This document shows positions 17,270 through 26,845 of a stretch of 64,000 bases of DNA, one piece after another (the stretch's first letter is position 1; every line of letters begins with the position of its first letter). The stretch is from Erythrobacter ramosus. Its GTDB lineage: Bacteria > Pseudomonadota > Alphaproteobacteria > Sphingomonadales > Sphingomonadaceae. Both the position numbers and the translations under genes were made by a program. The notes beneath the pieces were generated by a model. It did no database searches. It was given only the letters and a program-made list of their open reading frames with translations, and was not told where the DNA came from. The DNA is taken from the NCBI RefSeq assembly GCF_009828055.1, contig NZ_WTYB01000001.1, positions 945,183 through 1,009,182 on the forward strand. Reading direction: 5' to 3'.

Positions 17270-18556
17270 ATGGACTTCGCCATCCCCGCCGACCTTCAGG
17301 CCTACCTGAACGAACTCGACGCCTTCATCGCCGCCGAGATCAAGCCTCTCGAACAGCAGGACGACAATATCCGCTTCTTCGACCACCGCCGCGAATATGC
17401 GCGGACGGACTTCGAGGCGGGCGGCTTGCCCCGGCACGAGTGGGAGGAGTTGCTCAAGGAAGCCACCCGCCGCTCGGACAAGGCGGGCCATTGGCGCTTC
17501 TCCGCGCCCAAACGCTACGGCGGGAAGGACGGCAGCAACCTCTGGATGGCAGTGATCCGCGAGCATTTTGCGCGCCAGGGCCTAGGCCTGCACAATGACT
17601 TGCAGAACGAACATTCCATCGTCGGCAACTTCCCCTTCGTCGCCATGTTCGACCAATGGGGCACCGAGGAACAGAAGCAGGAATTCATTACCGGCGGGTT
17701 TGAACGCACCCGGCGCGTCGCCTTCGGGTTGACCGAACCTGACCACGGCTCGGACGCCACCCACATGGAAACGGTCGCGGTGCGTGAGACCCGCGACGGG
17801 GTCGATGGCTGGCGGATCGATGGCGAGAAAATGTGGATCACCGGCATGCACGTCGCCACCCACTGCGCAATGTTCGCGCGCACCGCGGGGAAGGCGGGGG
17901 ACGCGAGCGGGATCACCTGCTTCCTCGTGCCCAACCCCACCGAGGGCCTCACAATCGAGGAGTGGATGTGGACCTTCAACATGCCCACCGATCACCCGCG
18001 CCTCAGCGTCACCAACGTCTGGGTGCCTGATAGCGCGATCCTCGGCGTCGAAGGTCGCGGCCTCGCGCTGGCGCAAAGCTTCGTCCACCAGAACCGTATC
18101 CGGCAGGCGGCCTCATCCTGCGGCGCGGCGCTCTATTGCATCGACGAGAGCGTGAAATATGCGCGGGAACGCAAGCCCTTCGGCGAGGAGCTGGCGCGCA
18201 ATCAGGCGATCCAGTTCCCGCTGGTGGAGCTGGCCACGCAGGCGGAGATGCTGCGGCTGCTGATCTTCAAGACCGCGTGGGAGATGGACAACATGCCCCA
18301 CGAACAGATCGAACGCACCATCAGCGACAAGGTCTCGATGTGCAATTACTGGGCGAACCGGCTGGTCTGCGAGGCGGCGGACCGCGCTATGCAGGTCCAC
18401 GGCGGCATCGGCTATTCGCGCCACAAGCCGTTCGAGCACATCTATCGCCACCACCGCCGGTATCGGATCACCGAGGGTAGCGAGGAGATCCAGATGCGGA
18501 AAGTGGGGGCCTATCTGTTCGGCTATCTCGGGCCGAAGCGGGGGATGTACGGCTGA
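17270..18556 (+). CDS. Acyl-CoA dehydrogenase, ACAD10/11-like
   Basis: This 428-aa flavoenzyme has the acyl-CoA dehydrogenase layout. An N-terminal helical domain is followed by the FAD-binding strand FGLTEPDHGSDATHM near 150-164 and KMWITGMHVATHCAMFART. The C-terminal helical domain contains QVHGGIGYSRHKPFEHIYR and YRITEGSEEIQMRKVGAYLFG. It follows the kinase gene after 4 nt. In eukaryotic ACAD10/11 the two domains are fused and act on 4-hydroxy-acyl-CoA. The same chemistry is a reasonable inference here. Lengths are normal and the last gene of the set is followed by a long inverted repeat. Confidence 0.92.
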   Translation: MDFAIPADLQAYLNELDAFIAAEIKPLEQQDDNIRFFDHRREYARTDFEAGGLPRHEWEELLKEATRRSDKAGHWRFSAPKRYGGKDGSNLWMAVIREHFARQGLGLHNDLQNEHSIVGNFPFVAMFDQWGTEEQKQEFITGGFERTRRVAFGLTEPDHGSDATHMETVAVRETRDGVDGWRIDGEKMWITGMHVATHCAMFARTAGKAGDASGITCFLVPNPTEGLTIEEWMWTFNMPTDHPRLSVTNVWVPDSAILGVEGRGLALAQSFVHQNRIRQAASSCGAALYCIDESVKYARERKPFGEELARNQAIQFPLVELATQAEMLRLLIFKTAWEMDNMPHEQIERTISDKVSMCNYWANRLVCEAADRAMQVHGGIGYSRHKPFEHIYRHHRRYRITEGSEEIQMRKVGAYLFGYLGPKRGMYG

Positions 18557-18561
18557 ACACT

Positions 18562-18639
18562 GTGAGTCCCCGCGCAGGCGGGAACCTCAGGCAGGATTGC
18601 GCAAGTCATTGGGAGGTCCCCGCCTGCGCGGGGACTCAC
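18562..18639. repeat. Long inverted repeat (REP-like) after the acyl-CoA dehydrogenase gene
   Basis: Arms at 18562-18588 and 18613-18639 are reverse complements at 26 of 27 positions, with a 24-nt loop. The arm core is CCCCGCGCAGGCGGG. It lies between convergent genes and could form a very stable hairpin acting as a bidirectional terminator or mRNA 3' stabiliser. Similar GC-rich palindromes occur in many copies in sphingomonad genomes. Confidence 0.85.
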
Positions 18640-18645
18640 GCCTGG

Positions 18646-19605
18646 TCATTTCCGACGCCACCAGCCTGCCAGCATACTCCCGATCAGCACGTGCCAAACG
18701 GCCGAAATCGCCGCCGGCACGGGCGCGAGGGCGGCCTGCTGGATGCTCGCGAACTGCGCGGCGAAGGCGGGGGTTTTCGCTAAGCCTGAGCCCAGCCCTG
18801 AATTCTGCATCCCGACCTCGATCGAAATCGTTCGCGCCTCCACCTCGCCCAGCCCCAGCATCCGCGCCAGCCCATAGCCCAGCGCAAAGCCCACCGCGTG
18901 GAGCAGGAAGGTCGCCAGCAGTAGCACACCCGCGTGCTCCGCAATCTGCGCCTTAGCCCCGCCGACAATCCCGCCCACGATCAGGATCACCAGCACAATC
19001 GCCACCAGCGGCAGAACTGCACTCACCTTCTCGGCGGCGCGGGGGAAGAGGCGGTTGAGCAGGGTGCCCAGCACCACCGGCAGCAGCACCACCGCGACCA
19101 TGTTGGCGAGCAGATTCCAGCGGTCAATCTCCACGTAAGCCCCCGCCAGCCACCCCGTCAGCAGTGGGGTCAGCACCACGGCGGCAAGGGTTGATGCCAT
19201 GGTCATCGCCACCGACAGCGCCACGTGCCCGCGGGCGATAAAGGTGACGATGTTCGACGCCGTCCCGCCGGGGCAGCAGGCGACGAGGATCAGCCCCACC
19301 GCCAGCCCCGGCTCCAGCGCCAGCCCCTTGGCTATCGCGAACCCGGTCAGCGGCATCACCGCAAACTGCAACACCACGCCTGCAACCAGCGCGCGCGGCG
19401 CCGAGGCGAGCTTGCGGTAATCATCGAAGGTCAGCGTCAGGCCCATCGCCAGCATGATCACACCCAGCGCGAGGCTCAGCAGCGACTGGCCCGCGACCGC
19501 GATCCGCCCGTCGGTCATCCAAGTGAAGCCGGCCGGAAAGAACCACGCCAGCCCCACGCCCAGCACGGTCAGCGCGGCGAAATTGTTGGTGATTGTGCGC
19601 AGCAT
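18646..19605 (-). CDS. Bile acid:sodium symporter (BASS) family transporter
   Basis: This 319-aa inner-membrane protein has about nine to ten hydrophobic segments and the BASS signatures VACCPGGTASNIVTFIARG (near 109-127, the crossover helix) and the second crossover SIEVGMQNSGLGSGLA near 257-272. Bacterial members use a sodium gradient to move small organic acids or steroid-like anions. The substrate here is unknown. The ATG is 7 nt downstream of a GGGGG-type purine run. It is a single-gene unit, convergent with the acyl-CoA dehydrogenase operon and separated from it by the long inverted repeat. Confidence 0.92.
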   Translation of the reverse strand: MLRTITNNFAALTVLGVGLAWFFPAGFTWMTDGRIAVAGQSLLSLALGVIMLAMGLTLTFDDYRKLASAPRALVAGVVLQFAVMPLTGFAIAKGLALEPGLAVGLILVACCPGGTASNIVTFIARGHVALSVAMTMASTLAAVVLTPLLTGWLAGAYVEIDRWNLLANMVAVVLLPVVLGTLLNRLFPRAAEKVSAVLPLVAIVLVILIVGGIVGGAKAQIAEHAGVLLLATFLLHAVGFALGYGLARMLGLGEVEARTISIEVGMQNSGLGSGLAKTPAFAAQFASIQQAALAPVPAAISAVWHVLIGSMLAGWWRRK

Positions 19606-19733
19606 GGCCCCCCCTTGCGCCCCCCCTACGCTGCGCGTTAGCGCAGGACGGGGATCGGTGCACCCATTCCTGCTCTAGCAATATCCGAAACCTGCGCTAG
19701 GCTCTCAATTCATTCGTTAAATGGGGGTCCTTC

Positions 19734-22544
19734 ATGTCGCGCCGTCTCGCCAATCGATTTGCCCGCCCGCTGGCAGGTCTGCTGCTGGCCGGGACTGCGG
19801 CAGTGCCGGTGTGGGCCGGTGAGTCCGTCCTTTATGACGCCGCCCCGAACTGGGTCGACGTCGCCAAGGTTGACGCCAAACCGGCCGATTCCAATGCCAT
19901 CATCATGCTGCTTGATCAGCAGGCCCGGATCGAGACCGGCAAGCTGTCGACCTATATCGATACCGCCGTGGCGCTCGATTCCCCTGATGCGCTGACCCGC
20001 TTCGGCACGCTGACGGCCAGCTGGATGCCCGACAAGGGCGACCTCATCGTCCACCGGGTCGAGTTGATCCGCGGCGGCGAAGTGATCGACGTGTTGAAGG
20101 GCGGCGCGCAGTTTGAAGTGCTGCGGCGCGAACGCGGCCTCGAAAGCCGGCTGGTCGATGGCCAGCTCACCGCGACGCTGGCGGTGCAGGGCGCCAAGCT
20201 CGGCGATGTGCTGCGGCTCGCCTACTCCACCACGCTGAGCGATCAGGCGATGGGCGATAATGTGCAATGGCAGGGCGGCCTCATCGCCAAGCCCTTCCCG
20301 CTCGAACAGGGGCGCGTCACGGTGTCATGGCCCGAAGCGCTGCCGGTCACCCGCCTGCGGCTGGGCAAGGCCGAAGTGCCCGAGCCGGTTGCGAAGGGCG
20401 GGTACATGGTCTGGTCGGCCAACCTGCCGGTGCCCGAAGGTGACGAGATGCCCGAAGACGCGCCCTCGCGCTTCCGGATCGGCGAGTTGATGCAGGTGTC
20501 GACCTATGCCGATTGGCCCGCCGTCTCGCGCAATCACGCCCAGCATTATGGCACTGCGGGCACGGTCACGCCCGGCGGCGATCTGGCGGGCCGCATCGCA
20601 GGGATTGCATCGGCGAGCGATGATCCGCTCACCCGCGCGGCAATGGCGCTCAGGCTGGTGCAGGACGATATCAGCTACCTGATGAACGGCATGTCGGGCG
20701 GCAATTACATCCCGCAGGCGCCCGAGGAAACCTGGGAAAAGCGCTTCGGCGATTGCAAGGCCAAGACGCTGCTATTGCTCACCATGCTGCGCGAGCTGGG
20801 GATCGAGGCGGAGCCGGTGCTGGTCCGCAGTGAGGGCGGCGACGCCTTGCCGAGCCTTTCGCCGATGCCGGGCAATTTCGACCATGTGATCGTGCGCGCG
20901 GTGATCGGGGGGAAGAACTACTGGCTTGATGGCACCACCTCTGGTGTGCGCGCCGATACCTTGGATGAAGTGCCGCGTTTCTTCCACGGCCTGCCGCTGC
21001 GCGATGCAGGCGCGGAACTGATGGCGCTCGACACCCGGGCGCAGTCCACGCCTGACCGGGTGGTGCGCCTGACGGTCGATCAGCGCGCGGGCCTGCGTGT
21101 CCCCGCCACTTTCGACGTGACAATCGAATATCGCGGCACGATCGGGGCTGGCTGGCGCAGCATGGCCTCGCAAGGCAGCGAGGAAATGCGCGAGGATGCG
21201 GTGGCCTCCGCCATCACCGATGTGATCGGTGATGGGCAGGTGGTCGAGCATTCGGTGCGTTACGATGCCGAGGCGGGCCTTGCCGTGCTGACCGGGCGCG
21301 GGATCATGACCAGCGCCTGGAAGCGGGACGGCACCGACTACAAGTTCGAGCCGCCCGCCCAGGCCGCCCGCGATGTCGGGTTTGAAGCAGATCGCGCGCG
21401 CAGTGCGTGGCGCGCCATTCCACTCCAGCTCAACGGCCCGGTCTATTTCACCAGCACGGCCGAGGTGCTGCTGCCCGACGATGTCGCAGGCGTGAACCTT
21501 GAAGGCAGCGCCGCGCCAGTTGCCGCCACCATCGGTGGGGTGGAACTGGCCTCCACCGCCAAGCTGGAAGGGCACAAGCTAACGATTGATCAGACCATGC
21601 GCACGGTGAAGGAAGAACTCGCCGCCGATGCCATCGGCGCGGCGCGGCGCGAGCTCAACCGGTTCGACCGCCAGCTGCCGGTGCTGCGTTCGCAAGGCGA
21701 AGTGCGTGAGTTGTGGCAATATTTCGGGAAAGACCGCGCGCGGCTTTCCACACTCGAAGCGCTCTATGCCAAGGGCATTGCCAAGGCCAAGCCGGATGAA
21801 CCCTATCCGCTGATCAACCGTGCGGGCTTCCGCATGGGGATCTTCGATTTTGCCGGCGCGCTGGCGGATGTCGAAGCGGCAATGAAGATCGAGGATTCGC
21901 GCGATCTGATCTACGCCCGCGCCACCCTGCGGCGTGAGCTGGGCGATATGTCCGGCGCGCTCGCCGATCTGGTCGAGGCCGAGGCGCTGCAACCCGATGG
22001 CTCGACCTATGGCGAACAGATCGAACTGCTGGCATTGCTGGGCCGCGCAGAGGAAGGGTTGGCGCTGGCAGAGGACTTCGAAGCCCTGACCAAGGAACGC
22101 GCCGAAGGCGTGACGGTGATGGCATCCGCGCTTGGCTGGCAGGGCGCGGCGGACGAAGGCATTGATCTGCTGGACGGCATGATCGCTCAGCGGCCTACGG
22201 ACGGGAACCTGCTCAACGCGCTGTGCTGGCAGGCGGCGATCTGGTCGAAGATGGACGAGATGCGGCTGGATTCCTGCACCAAGGCGGTCGAGAAAAGCGA
22301 CAATGCCCCGACCGCGCTCGATAGCCGGGCGATGGCGCATTTCCGGCTCGGCAACCTCGCGGCGGCCAAGGCGGATATCGACGCGGCGCTGCTGGCCGAA
22401 CCCTATCAGGTCGAATCCCGCCTGCTGCGCGGCATCATCTTGCGCGAAATGGGCGACAATTCGGGCAAGGACGAGATTGCGCTCGCACTGAAGATGCGGC
22501 CTTCGCTGGCCGCGACCTACAAGGCGTTCGGGCTGACGTTCTAA
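19734..22544 (+). CDS. DUF3857 / transglutaminase-like protein with C-terminal TPRs
   Basis: This 936-aa exported protein starts with a signal peptide (LLLAGTAAVPVWAGE). A DUF3857 beta-domain (about 50-240) is followed by a transglutaminase-like papain fold. There WEKRFGDCKAKTLLLLTMLRELG near 328-350 holds the Cys, FDHVIVRAVIGGKNYWLDGT the His, and DGTTSG the Asp. Residues 640-936 are helical tetratricopeptide repeats (NRAGFRMGIFDFAGALADVEA, DSRAMAHFRLGNLAAAKADI). Cytophaga and sphingomonad homologues are periplasmic or outer-membrane proteins of unknown substrate, thought to be cysteine peptidases or amidases. It stands alone, and its stop codon overlaps the fliA stop on the other strand. 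Confidence 0.85.
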   Translation: MSRRLANRFARPLAGLLLAGTAAVPVWAGESVLYDAAPNWVDVAKVDAKPADSNAIIMLLDQQARIETGKLSTYIDTAVALDSPDALTRFGTLTASWMPDKGDLIVHRVELIRGGEVIDVLKGGAQFEVLRRERGLESRLVDGQLTATLAVQGAKLGDVLRLAYSTTLSDQAMGDNVQWQGGLIAKPFPLEQGRVTVSWPEALPVTRLRLGKAEVPEPVAKGGYMVWSANLPVPEGDEMPEDAPSRFRIGELMQVSTYADWPAVSRNHAQHYGTAGTVTPGGDLAGRIAGIASASDDPLTRAAMALRLVQDDISYLMNGMSGGNYIPQAPEETWEKRFGDCKAKTLLLLTMLRELGIEAEPVLVRSEGGDALPSLSPMPGNFDHVIVRAVIGGKNYWLDGTTSGVRADTLDEVPRFFHGLPLRDAGAELMALDTRAQSTPDRVVRLTVDQRAGLRVPATFDVTIEYRGTIGAGWRSMASQGSEEMREDAVASAITDVIGDGQVVEHSVRYDAEAGLAVLTGRGIMTSAWKRDGTDYKFEPPAQAARDVGFEADRARSAWRAIPLQLNGPVYFTSTAEVLLPDDVAGVNLEGSAAPVAATIGGVELASTAKLEGHKLTIDQTMRTVKEELAADAIGAARRELNRFDRQLPVLRSQGEVRELWQYFGKDRARLSTLEALYAKGIAKAKPDEPYPLINRAGFRMGIFDFAGALADVEAAMKIEDSRDLIYARATLRRELGDMSGALADLVEAEALQPDGSTYGEQIELLALLGRAEEGLALAEDFEALTKERAEGVTVMASALGWQGAADEGIDLLDGMIAQRPTDGNLLNALCWQAAIWSKMDEMRLDSCTKAVEKSDNAPTALDSRAMAHFRLGNLAAAKADIDAALLAEPYQVESRLLRGIILREMGDNSGKDEIALALKMRPSLAATYKAFGLTF

Positions 22545-23263
22545 GGTTGGCCGAGCAGCGCGCGCAGGTCTTTCAGGGCCTTGGCGCGCAGTTGGTGGAC
22601 GCGCGGCACGCTGACTTCGAGCACGGCGGCGATTTCGGTGAGGTTCAATTCCTCGACGAAGAACAGTTGGAGCACCAGCTTCAGCCGATCGGGCAACTGG
22701 ATCATCGCTGTGAGCAGACGGTCACGGTCTTCGGCAGCGCACAGCGCTTCGAACGGATCGGGATCATCGCTCGCGAAGGCGAGGCTGGTTTCATCATAGG
22801 CGTCGTCAATCGGGGTGAGCTTCACGCCCGAGGCTTCGATGGCGAGCAATTCGGCATCGCTGACCGCCATCGCGCGGGCGAGCTCGGCGCGGCTCGGCTC
22901 GCGGCCCAATTGCCCGCGCAGGGCGGAGAGTGCGCGTTCGTAGCCTGAGCGTTTGTTGCGCGTGGTGCGGCTATCATGGGCGACGCGGCGCACTTCATCC
23001 AGCATCGCCCCGCGCACCCGGATCTTGGCATAGGCGGCGAACCCGTCTTCGGTCGGCCCGGCGTGGCGCTGGGCGCACTCGGTAAGCGCAAGGATCCCGG
23101 CCTGCACCAGATCCTCGATCTCCAGCCCCTCTCGCCCGCGCCCGTTGATGTGCCACGCGGTGCGGCGGACGAGCGGGAGGAAGCGGCGCACGCGGTCGGC
23201 CACCTCGGCGCGGGAAGGGGCATAGGGTGCGGCCTGCGCAAAGCTGGCGTGGTCGTGCTTCAT
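22541..23263 (-). CDS. fliA: Flagellar sigma factor sigma28
   Basis: This 240-aa sigma70-family factor lacks region 1.1. It shows region 2 (NGRGREGLEIEDLVQAGILALTECA and FAAYAKIRVRGAMLDEVRR), region 3 (GREPSRAELARAMAVSDAEL) and region 4 (LVLQLFFVEELNLTEIAAVLEVSVPRVHQLRAKALKDLR). This is the FliA pattern. It would direct late flagellar genes and be held by FlgM, encoded 3.6 kb away. It is the last gene of an operon with flhA and a transglycosylase, overlapping flhA by ATGA. Its stop codon overlaps that of the convergent DUF3857 gene, leaving no room for a terminator. Confidence 0.9.
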   Translation of the reverse strand: MKHDHASFAQAAPYAPSRAEVADRVRRFLPLVRRTAWHINGRGREGLEIEDLVQAGILALTECAQRHAGPTEDGFAAYAKIRVRGAMLDEVRRVAHDSRTTRNKRSGYERALSALRGQLGREPSRAELARAMAVSDAELLAIEASGVKLTPIDDAYDETSLAFASDDPDPFEALCAAEDRDRLLTAMIQLPDRLKLVLQLFFVEELNLTEIAAVLEVSVPRVHQLRAKALKDLRALLGQP

Positions 23264-25380
23264 GCGGCCAGCCCCTCAGGCGCGGGTGGGGCGAGTTCGG
23301 GGGCTTCGTCAGGTGCGCCGATGACGCCGACGACCGCGATGGGTTGGCCGGCGGGCAGTTCGGCGATGGAAAGGACAAGGCAGCGCGGCGCGCGGGTCTT
23401 GAGCAAGGTGGCGAGCGCGCGGCGGACGGGTGGCTGGACGATCAGCGCAATGGGGCTGCCCTCGCGGTCGGCGATGCGGCTTGCCTCGCGCACGATCATG
23501 CTGCCGCAATCAGGCTCGATCAGCGGCTGCCCGGTGGCCGGGTCGATCATCCCGCCGAGGATTGCGCTCTCCAGCCCGGCATCAAGGGTGATGACCTTCA
23601 AGGACTCACCCGGCGCGGCGATCCGGGCGACGAGCCGCGCGGCCATATCGGCGCGCACGGTATCAATCACCGCGTCGAAGTCGGCTGTTCGCTGCAAGGC
23701 CAGCGCGAGGCTGGTGAACAACGGCTGCGGATGCGCCAGCCCGATCCCGTCAGCCATCAGCGCTCTCAGCGTTCGGGTGAGCGCGGCGAGCGGCAGCGGA
23801 TCGGGCGTCACCGCTTCGACCAGTGCGGGCGCGCGGGCCTTGAGCCCATCGACCCACTCGCGCACTTCATCAGGGCCGAGCAATTGGTGCGCCTCGGCCA
23901 GCAGCGCCTGATTGGCATGGGTGGCGATCACTGAGGCCGGATCGACCACCAGGAAGCCTTCGGACACGGCATGATCGCGGGCCGACGGCGGAATCCACAG
24001 GGCGGGGCAATCGAAGCTGGGATCGCGCGTCGGCTCTCCCGTCAATCCGTGCCCCGGCCTGACATCGCCCGCGTCGATGGCGAGCATCTTGCCGGGACGC
24101 ACGCTGCCGCGCGCAATGCTCACCCCGCCCATCAGCACGGCGTAATTCTGGGCAGCGAGATCAAGCGAATCGCGGATTCGGAACTGCGGCAGCACAAATC
24201 CGAGATCGCGCGACAACTGCTTGCGGATGCCGGTGATCCGGGTGATCAGCGGCGCGCCTTGAGCGGCATCTACCAGCCCGACGATCCCATAGCCCAGCTC
24301 GATCGTGACCAGCGTTCCATCGGCCACATCGGCCAGCGCGATGTGATCGGGCGAAACCTCTTCTGTCGTCTCGATGATCGGCGCAGGTGCGGCGGCGCGG
24401 CGTTTCAGGTGCCACCAGATCGCTGCGGCGATGGCGGCACCGGGGAGGAAGAACAGCTGCGGCATCGCAGGCACCACGCCCACTGCGCCTAGGATCAGCG
24501 CCACCGGCAACCACCCGCGCGGATCGGCGAACTGGCCGCCGATTTGCCCGGCCAGATCGCGCTGGTCGGAGACGCGGGTAACGATGGCGGCGGCGGCAAT
24601 CGACAGCAGCAGCGCCGGCACCTGCGCCACCAGCGCATCGCCGACCGCCAGCGTAACATAAGCCTCACCCGCTTCGGCGGCGCTGAGGCCGTGGCTGATC
24701 ATCCCGATGGCAAACCCGGCGATGATGTTGACCCCGAGGATCAGCAATGCGGCGACAGCATCGCCCTTCACGAACTTGCTGGCACCATCCATCGAGCCGT
24801 AGAAATCGGCCTCGACCGTGACTTCGCGGCGGCGTTCGCGCGCTTCGTCAGCGGTGACGAGCCCTGCCGCGATATCGGCGTCGATGGCCATCTGCTTGCC
24901 CGGCAACGCATCGAGCACGAAGCGGGCGGAGACTTCCGACACGCGCCCTGCCCCCTTGGTGATGACGATCATGTTGATGATCATCAGGATCGCGAACACG
25001 AACAACCCGACCGCGAAATTGCCGCCGACCAGAAAGGCGGCGAAGCTCTCGATCACCTCACCCGCCGCCGCGCCGCCTTCGTGGCCGTGGACCAGCACCA
25101 CGCGGGTCGAGGCGACGTTCAGGGCGAGGCGCATCAGGGTCGCGAACAGTAATACGCTCGGGAAGGACGAGAAATCGAGTGGGCGGCGCGCGTTCAGCGC
25201 GACCATCAGCACCGCAATCGAAATCGCGATGTTGAGCACGAAGAAGATGTCGAGCAGCAGCGCCGGGATCGGCAGCACCATCAGCGCCAGCAGCGCAAAG
25301 ATGCCGACCGGCAGAGCCAGCGCGGCGGACGCGGTGCCGAAGCGGGCAAGCGGTGTGGCGGCCATCACGGTCTGCGTCAC
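23260..25380 (-). CDS. flhA: Flagellar type III export gate protein FlhA
   Basis: This 706-aa protein is full length. The N-terminal half has eight predicted membrane helices and the FHIPEP signature (RLALNVASTRVVLVHGHEG near 87-105, and MDGASKFVKGDAVAALLI near 205-222). The cytoplasmic C-terminal half forms the docking ring for export substrates and chaperones. It should sit in the flagellar basal body export gate with FlhB and FliPQR, none of which are in this window. The frame is uninterrupted and looks under selection or only recently relaxed. It overlaps fliA and the upstream transglycosylase by ATGA, giving a tightly coupled operon. Confidence 0.95.
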   Translation of the reverse strand: MTQTVMAATPLARFGTASAALALPVGIFALLALMVLPIPALLLDIFFVLNIAISIAVLMVALNARRPLDFSSFPSVLLFATLMRLALNVASTRVVLVHGHEGGAAAGEVIESFAAFLVGGNFAVGLFVFAILMIINMIVITKGAGRVSEVSARFVLDALPGKQMAIDADIAAGLVTADEARERRREVTVEADFYGSMDGASKFVKGDAVAALLILGVNIIAGFAIGMISHGLSAAEAGEAYVTLAVGDALVAQVPALLLSIAAAAIVTRVSDQRDLAGQIGGQFADPRGWLPVALILGAVGVVPAMPQLFFLPGAAIAAAIWWHLKRRAAAPAPIIETTEEVSPDHIALADVADGTLVTIELGYGIVGLVDAAQGAPLITRITGIRKQLSRDLGFVLPQFRIRDSLDLAAQNYAVLMGGVSIARGSVRPGKMLAIDAGDVRPGHGLTGEPTRDPSFDCPALWIPPSARDHAVSEGFLVVDPASVIATHANQALLAEAHQLLGPDEVREWVDGLKARAPALVEAVTPDPLPLAALTRTLRALMADGIGLAHPQPLFTSLALALQRTADFDAVIDTVRADMAARLVARIAAPGESLKVITLDAGLESAILGGMIDPATGQPLIEPDCGSMIVREASRIADREGSPIALIVQPPVRRALATLLKTRAPRCLVLSIAELPAGQPIAVVGVIGAPDEAPELAPPAPEGLAA

Positions 25381-26387
25381 AGGCCGAGCGCCTTGAGCGT
25401 GCCATAGGCGCGGCGCACTTGCCGGGGGGCAGCGGCGGGATCGGTCCCGAAGGTCGCGCCCAAGACCTGCGACATCGGAGGCCTTCCGGGCGAGCGACTC
25501 GCGGGCGCAGGCATCGAGGCCTGCGTCAATGCGGGCGGCAATCCGGGGCCGAACACTGCCTCATCGGCGATCAGGTACGGGGCGGGCGTGAACCCGCCTG
25601 CGCTGCCATAATCGGCGCGGGCGAAGCGCATCGCCCCGCCATCACTGGCGCGGTTCAGCGCGCGCTCGAGCTTGCCGCCGATCACGTCCATCACCTGCGC
25701 AAGAGAGCGGGGCGAGCCATCGGGCGCATAGAAGATCGCACGGTTGGCAGCGGCGGGTCGGGCGAACAGCGTGGGCGCGCTCTGGCCGGGGTCGGCCTGC
25801 AATTCGCTCAGGAACCGTCCCGCGCCGCCCGCACCGAGGAAATGGGCGAGGTATAGTTCGGCATGGCTCGGCTGGCGACCGAGGATTGACAGCAGATGCG
25901 CGCGGTTATCCTCCGCCAGCCCTGCCGCCATCAGCGCGGCAGTATGCGGATCGTTGCGCAAGGCCAGGATCGCCTCGCGCTGGGCGGGATCGGCGACATA
26001 GGCACTGCCCGATGGCGTCAGGTTGATCTGATCGGCCACCGCCCCCAGTCCGAAGCGCGGGCCGTGCTTTTTCACCGTATCGAGCCAGGTGCTCTCAATG
26101 AACTGATACAGCCCCGTCGCGCTCGATGTGGCGGCGCGGGCGGTGGGGTTCATCGCGGATTCCACCTCGGCTTGCGCGAGGAGGTAGTTGAAATCGACAC
26201 TGGTCGCCTGCGCCGCATTGGCGATCGCAGCTTCGACCGGGGAGCCGGGCGCGGCGATCTGGCGGGCGGCAGGCATTGGGGCGCCATCTGCCTGCGCCCG
26301 CGCGGCGGCGTGGGTGCGTGCGGCGGTTTCAAACCCGGCGCGGATCGATCCTGCGGGCAGGCCCCATGATGAAGCAGACTGGTTCAC
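25377..26387 (-). CDS. Flagellum-linked SLT-type lytic transglycosylase
   Basis: In this 336-aa protein, residues about 60-200 are a transglycosylase SLT domain. It has catalytic Glu in LLAQAEVESAMNPTARA (near 74), the ATGLYQFIESTWL motif and an AYVADPAQRE segment. Transglycosylases of this type cut peptidoglycan to let the flagellar rod through. There is no clear classical signal peptide, so export via the flagellar system, as for FlgJ, is possible. The C-terminal 130 residues are Ala/Pro-rich and unassigned. It starts at GTG 26387 after GGAGG, heads the flhA-fliA operon and has a perfect sigma54 promoter about 60 nt upstream. Confidence 0.82.
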   Translation of the reverse strand: MNQSASSWGLPAGSIRAGFETAARTHAAARAQADGAPMPAARQIAAPGSPVEAAIANAAQATSVDFNYLLAQAEVESAMNPTARAATSSATGLYQFIESTWLDTVKKHGPRFGLGAVADQINLTPSGSAYVADPAQREAILALRNDPHTAALMAAGLAEDNRAHLLSILGRQPSHAELYLAHFLGAGGAGRFLSELQADPGQSAPTLFARPAAANRAIFYAPDGSPRSLAQVMDVIGGKLERALNRASDGGAMRFARADYGSAGGFTPAPYLIADEAVFGPGLPPALTQASMPAPASRSPGRPPMSQVLGATFGTDPAAAPRQVRRAYGTLKALGL

Positions 26388-26446
26388 GCATCCTCCGCCC
26401 AGTGGCGAGCGCCGCAGGAATGGGCGGCGCTTTCACTGACGGATTG

Positions 26447-26463
26447 TGCAAACGGCGTGCCAG
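26447..26463 (-). promoter_or_regulatory. Sigma54 promoter of the transglycosylase-flhA-fliA operon
   Basis: Minus strand reads CTGGCACGCCGTTTGCA, matching the sigma54 consensus TGGCACG-N4-TTGCA at every conserved position. There are exactly 10 nt between the -24 GG and the -12 GC. The predicted transcript starts near 26436 and the first gene at 26387. Sigma54 with an NtrC-type activator drives mid-class flagellar genes in many Alphaproteobacteria. Confidence 0.88.
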
Positions 26464-26493
26464 AAACGGTCGGCGCCGCCTCAGCAAGAACAC

Positions 26494-26841
26494 CTAAGTG
26501 CGGGCCGGGGCATAGGTTGCGCGCGGCAGGCGGCCGAGGCCATGACGCCCCTCACCCAGCGCCTCGATCCGCGCGGCGACATTGGCCGCGAGCAGGTTGC
26601 GTACCCGGCGGTTGACATCGTTGAGCTGCCGCGCGGTCTCGGCGAGGGTGCGGGTGTCTCCGTCGAGCGCCTGCGGGCCGATACTGGCCATCGCATCGCA
26701 CAAAGCCTCCTTGTCGCGCGCCGCACCGACCAGCCCATCGGCATCGAGCGCGGCAAGCGCTTGCCGCTCGCGTTCCAGCACGGCAATCATCTGCCGCAGA
26801 TTCAGCGCCAGCGGCGCGGCGGGGGCCAGAGTGTCAGCCAC
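26494..26841 (-). CDS. flgN: Flagellar export chaperone FlgN
   Basis: This 115-aa helical protein has the FlgN pattern: a long amphipathic first helix (LNLRQMIAVLERERQALAAL), a short DKEALCDAMASI stretch and a second long helix (ETARQLNDVNRRVRNLLAANV). FlgN escorts the hook-filament junction proteins FlgK and FlgL to the export gate. Neither client is encoded in this window, so its clients must be elsewhere or lost. It follows flgM after 4 nt. Assignment rests on size, helix pattern and position. Confidence 0.8.
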   Translation of the reverse strand: MADTLAPAAPLALNLRQMIAVLERERQALAALDADGLVGAARDKEALCDAMASIGPQALDGDTRTLAETARQLNDVNRRVRNLLAANVAARIEALGEGRHGLGRLPRATYAPART

Positions 26842-26845
26842 GTCC

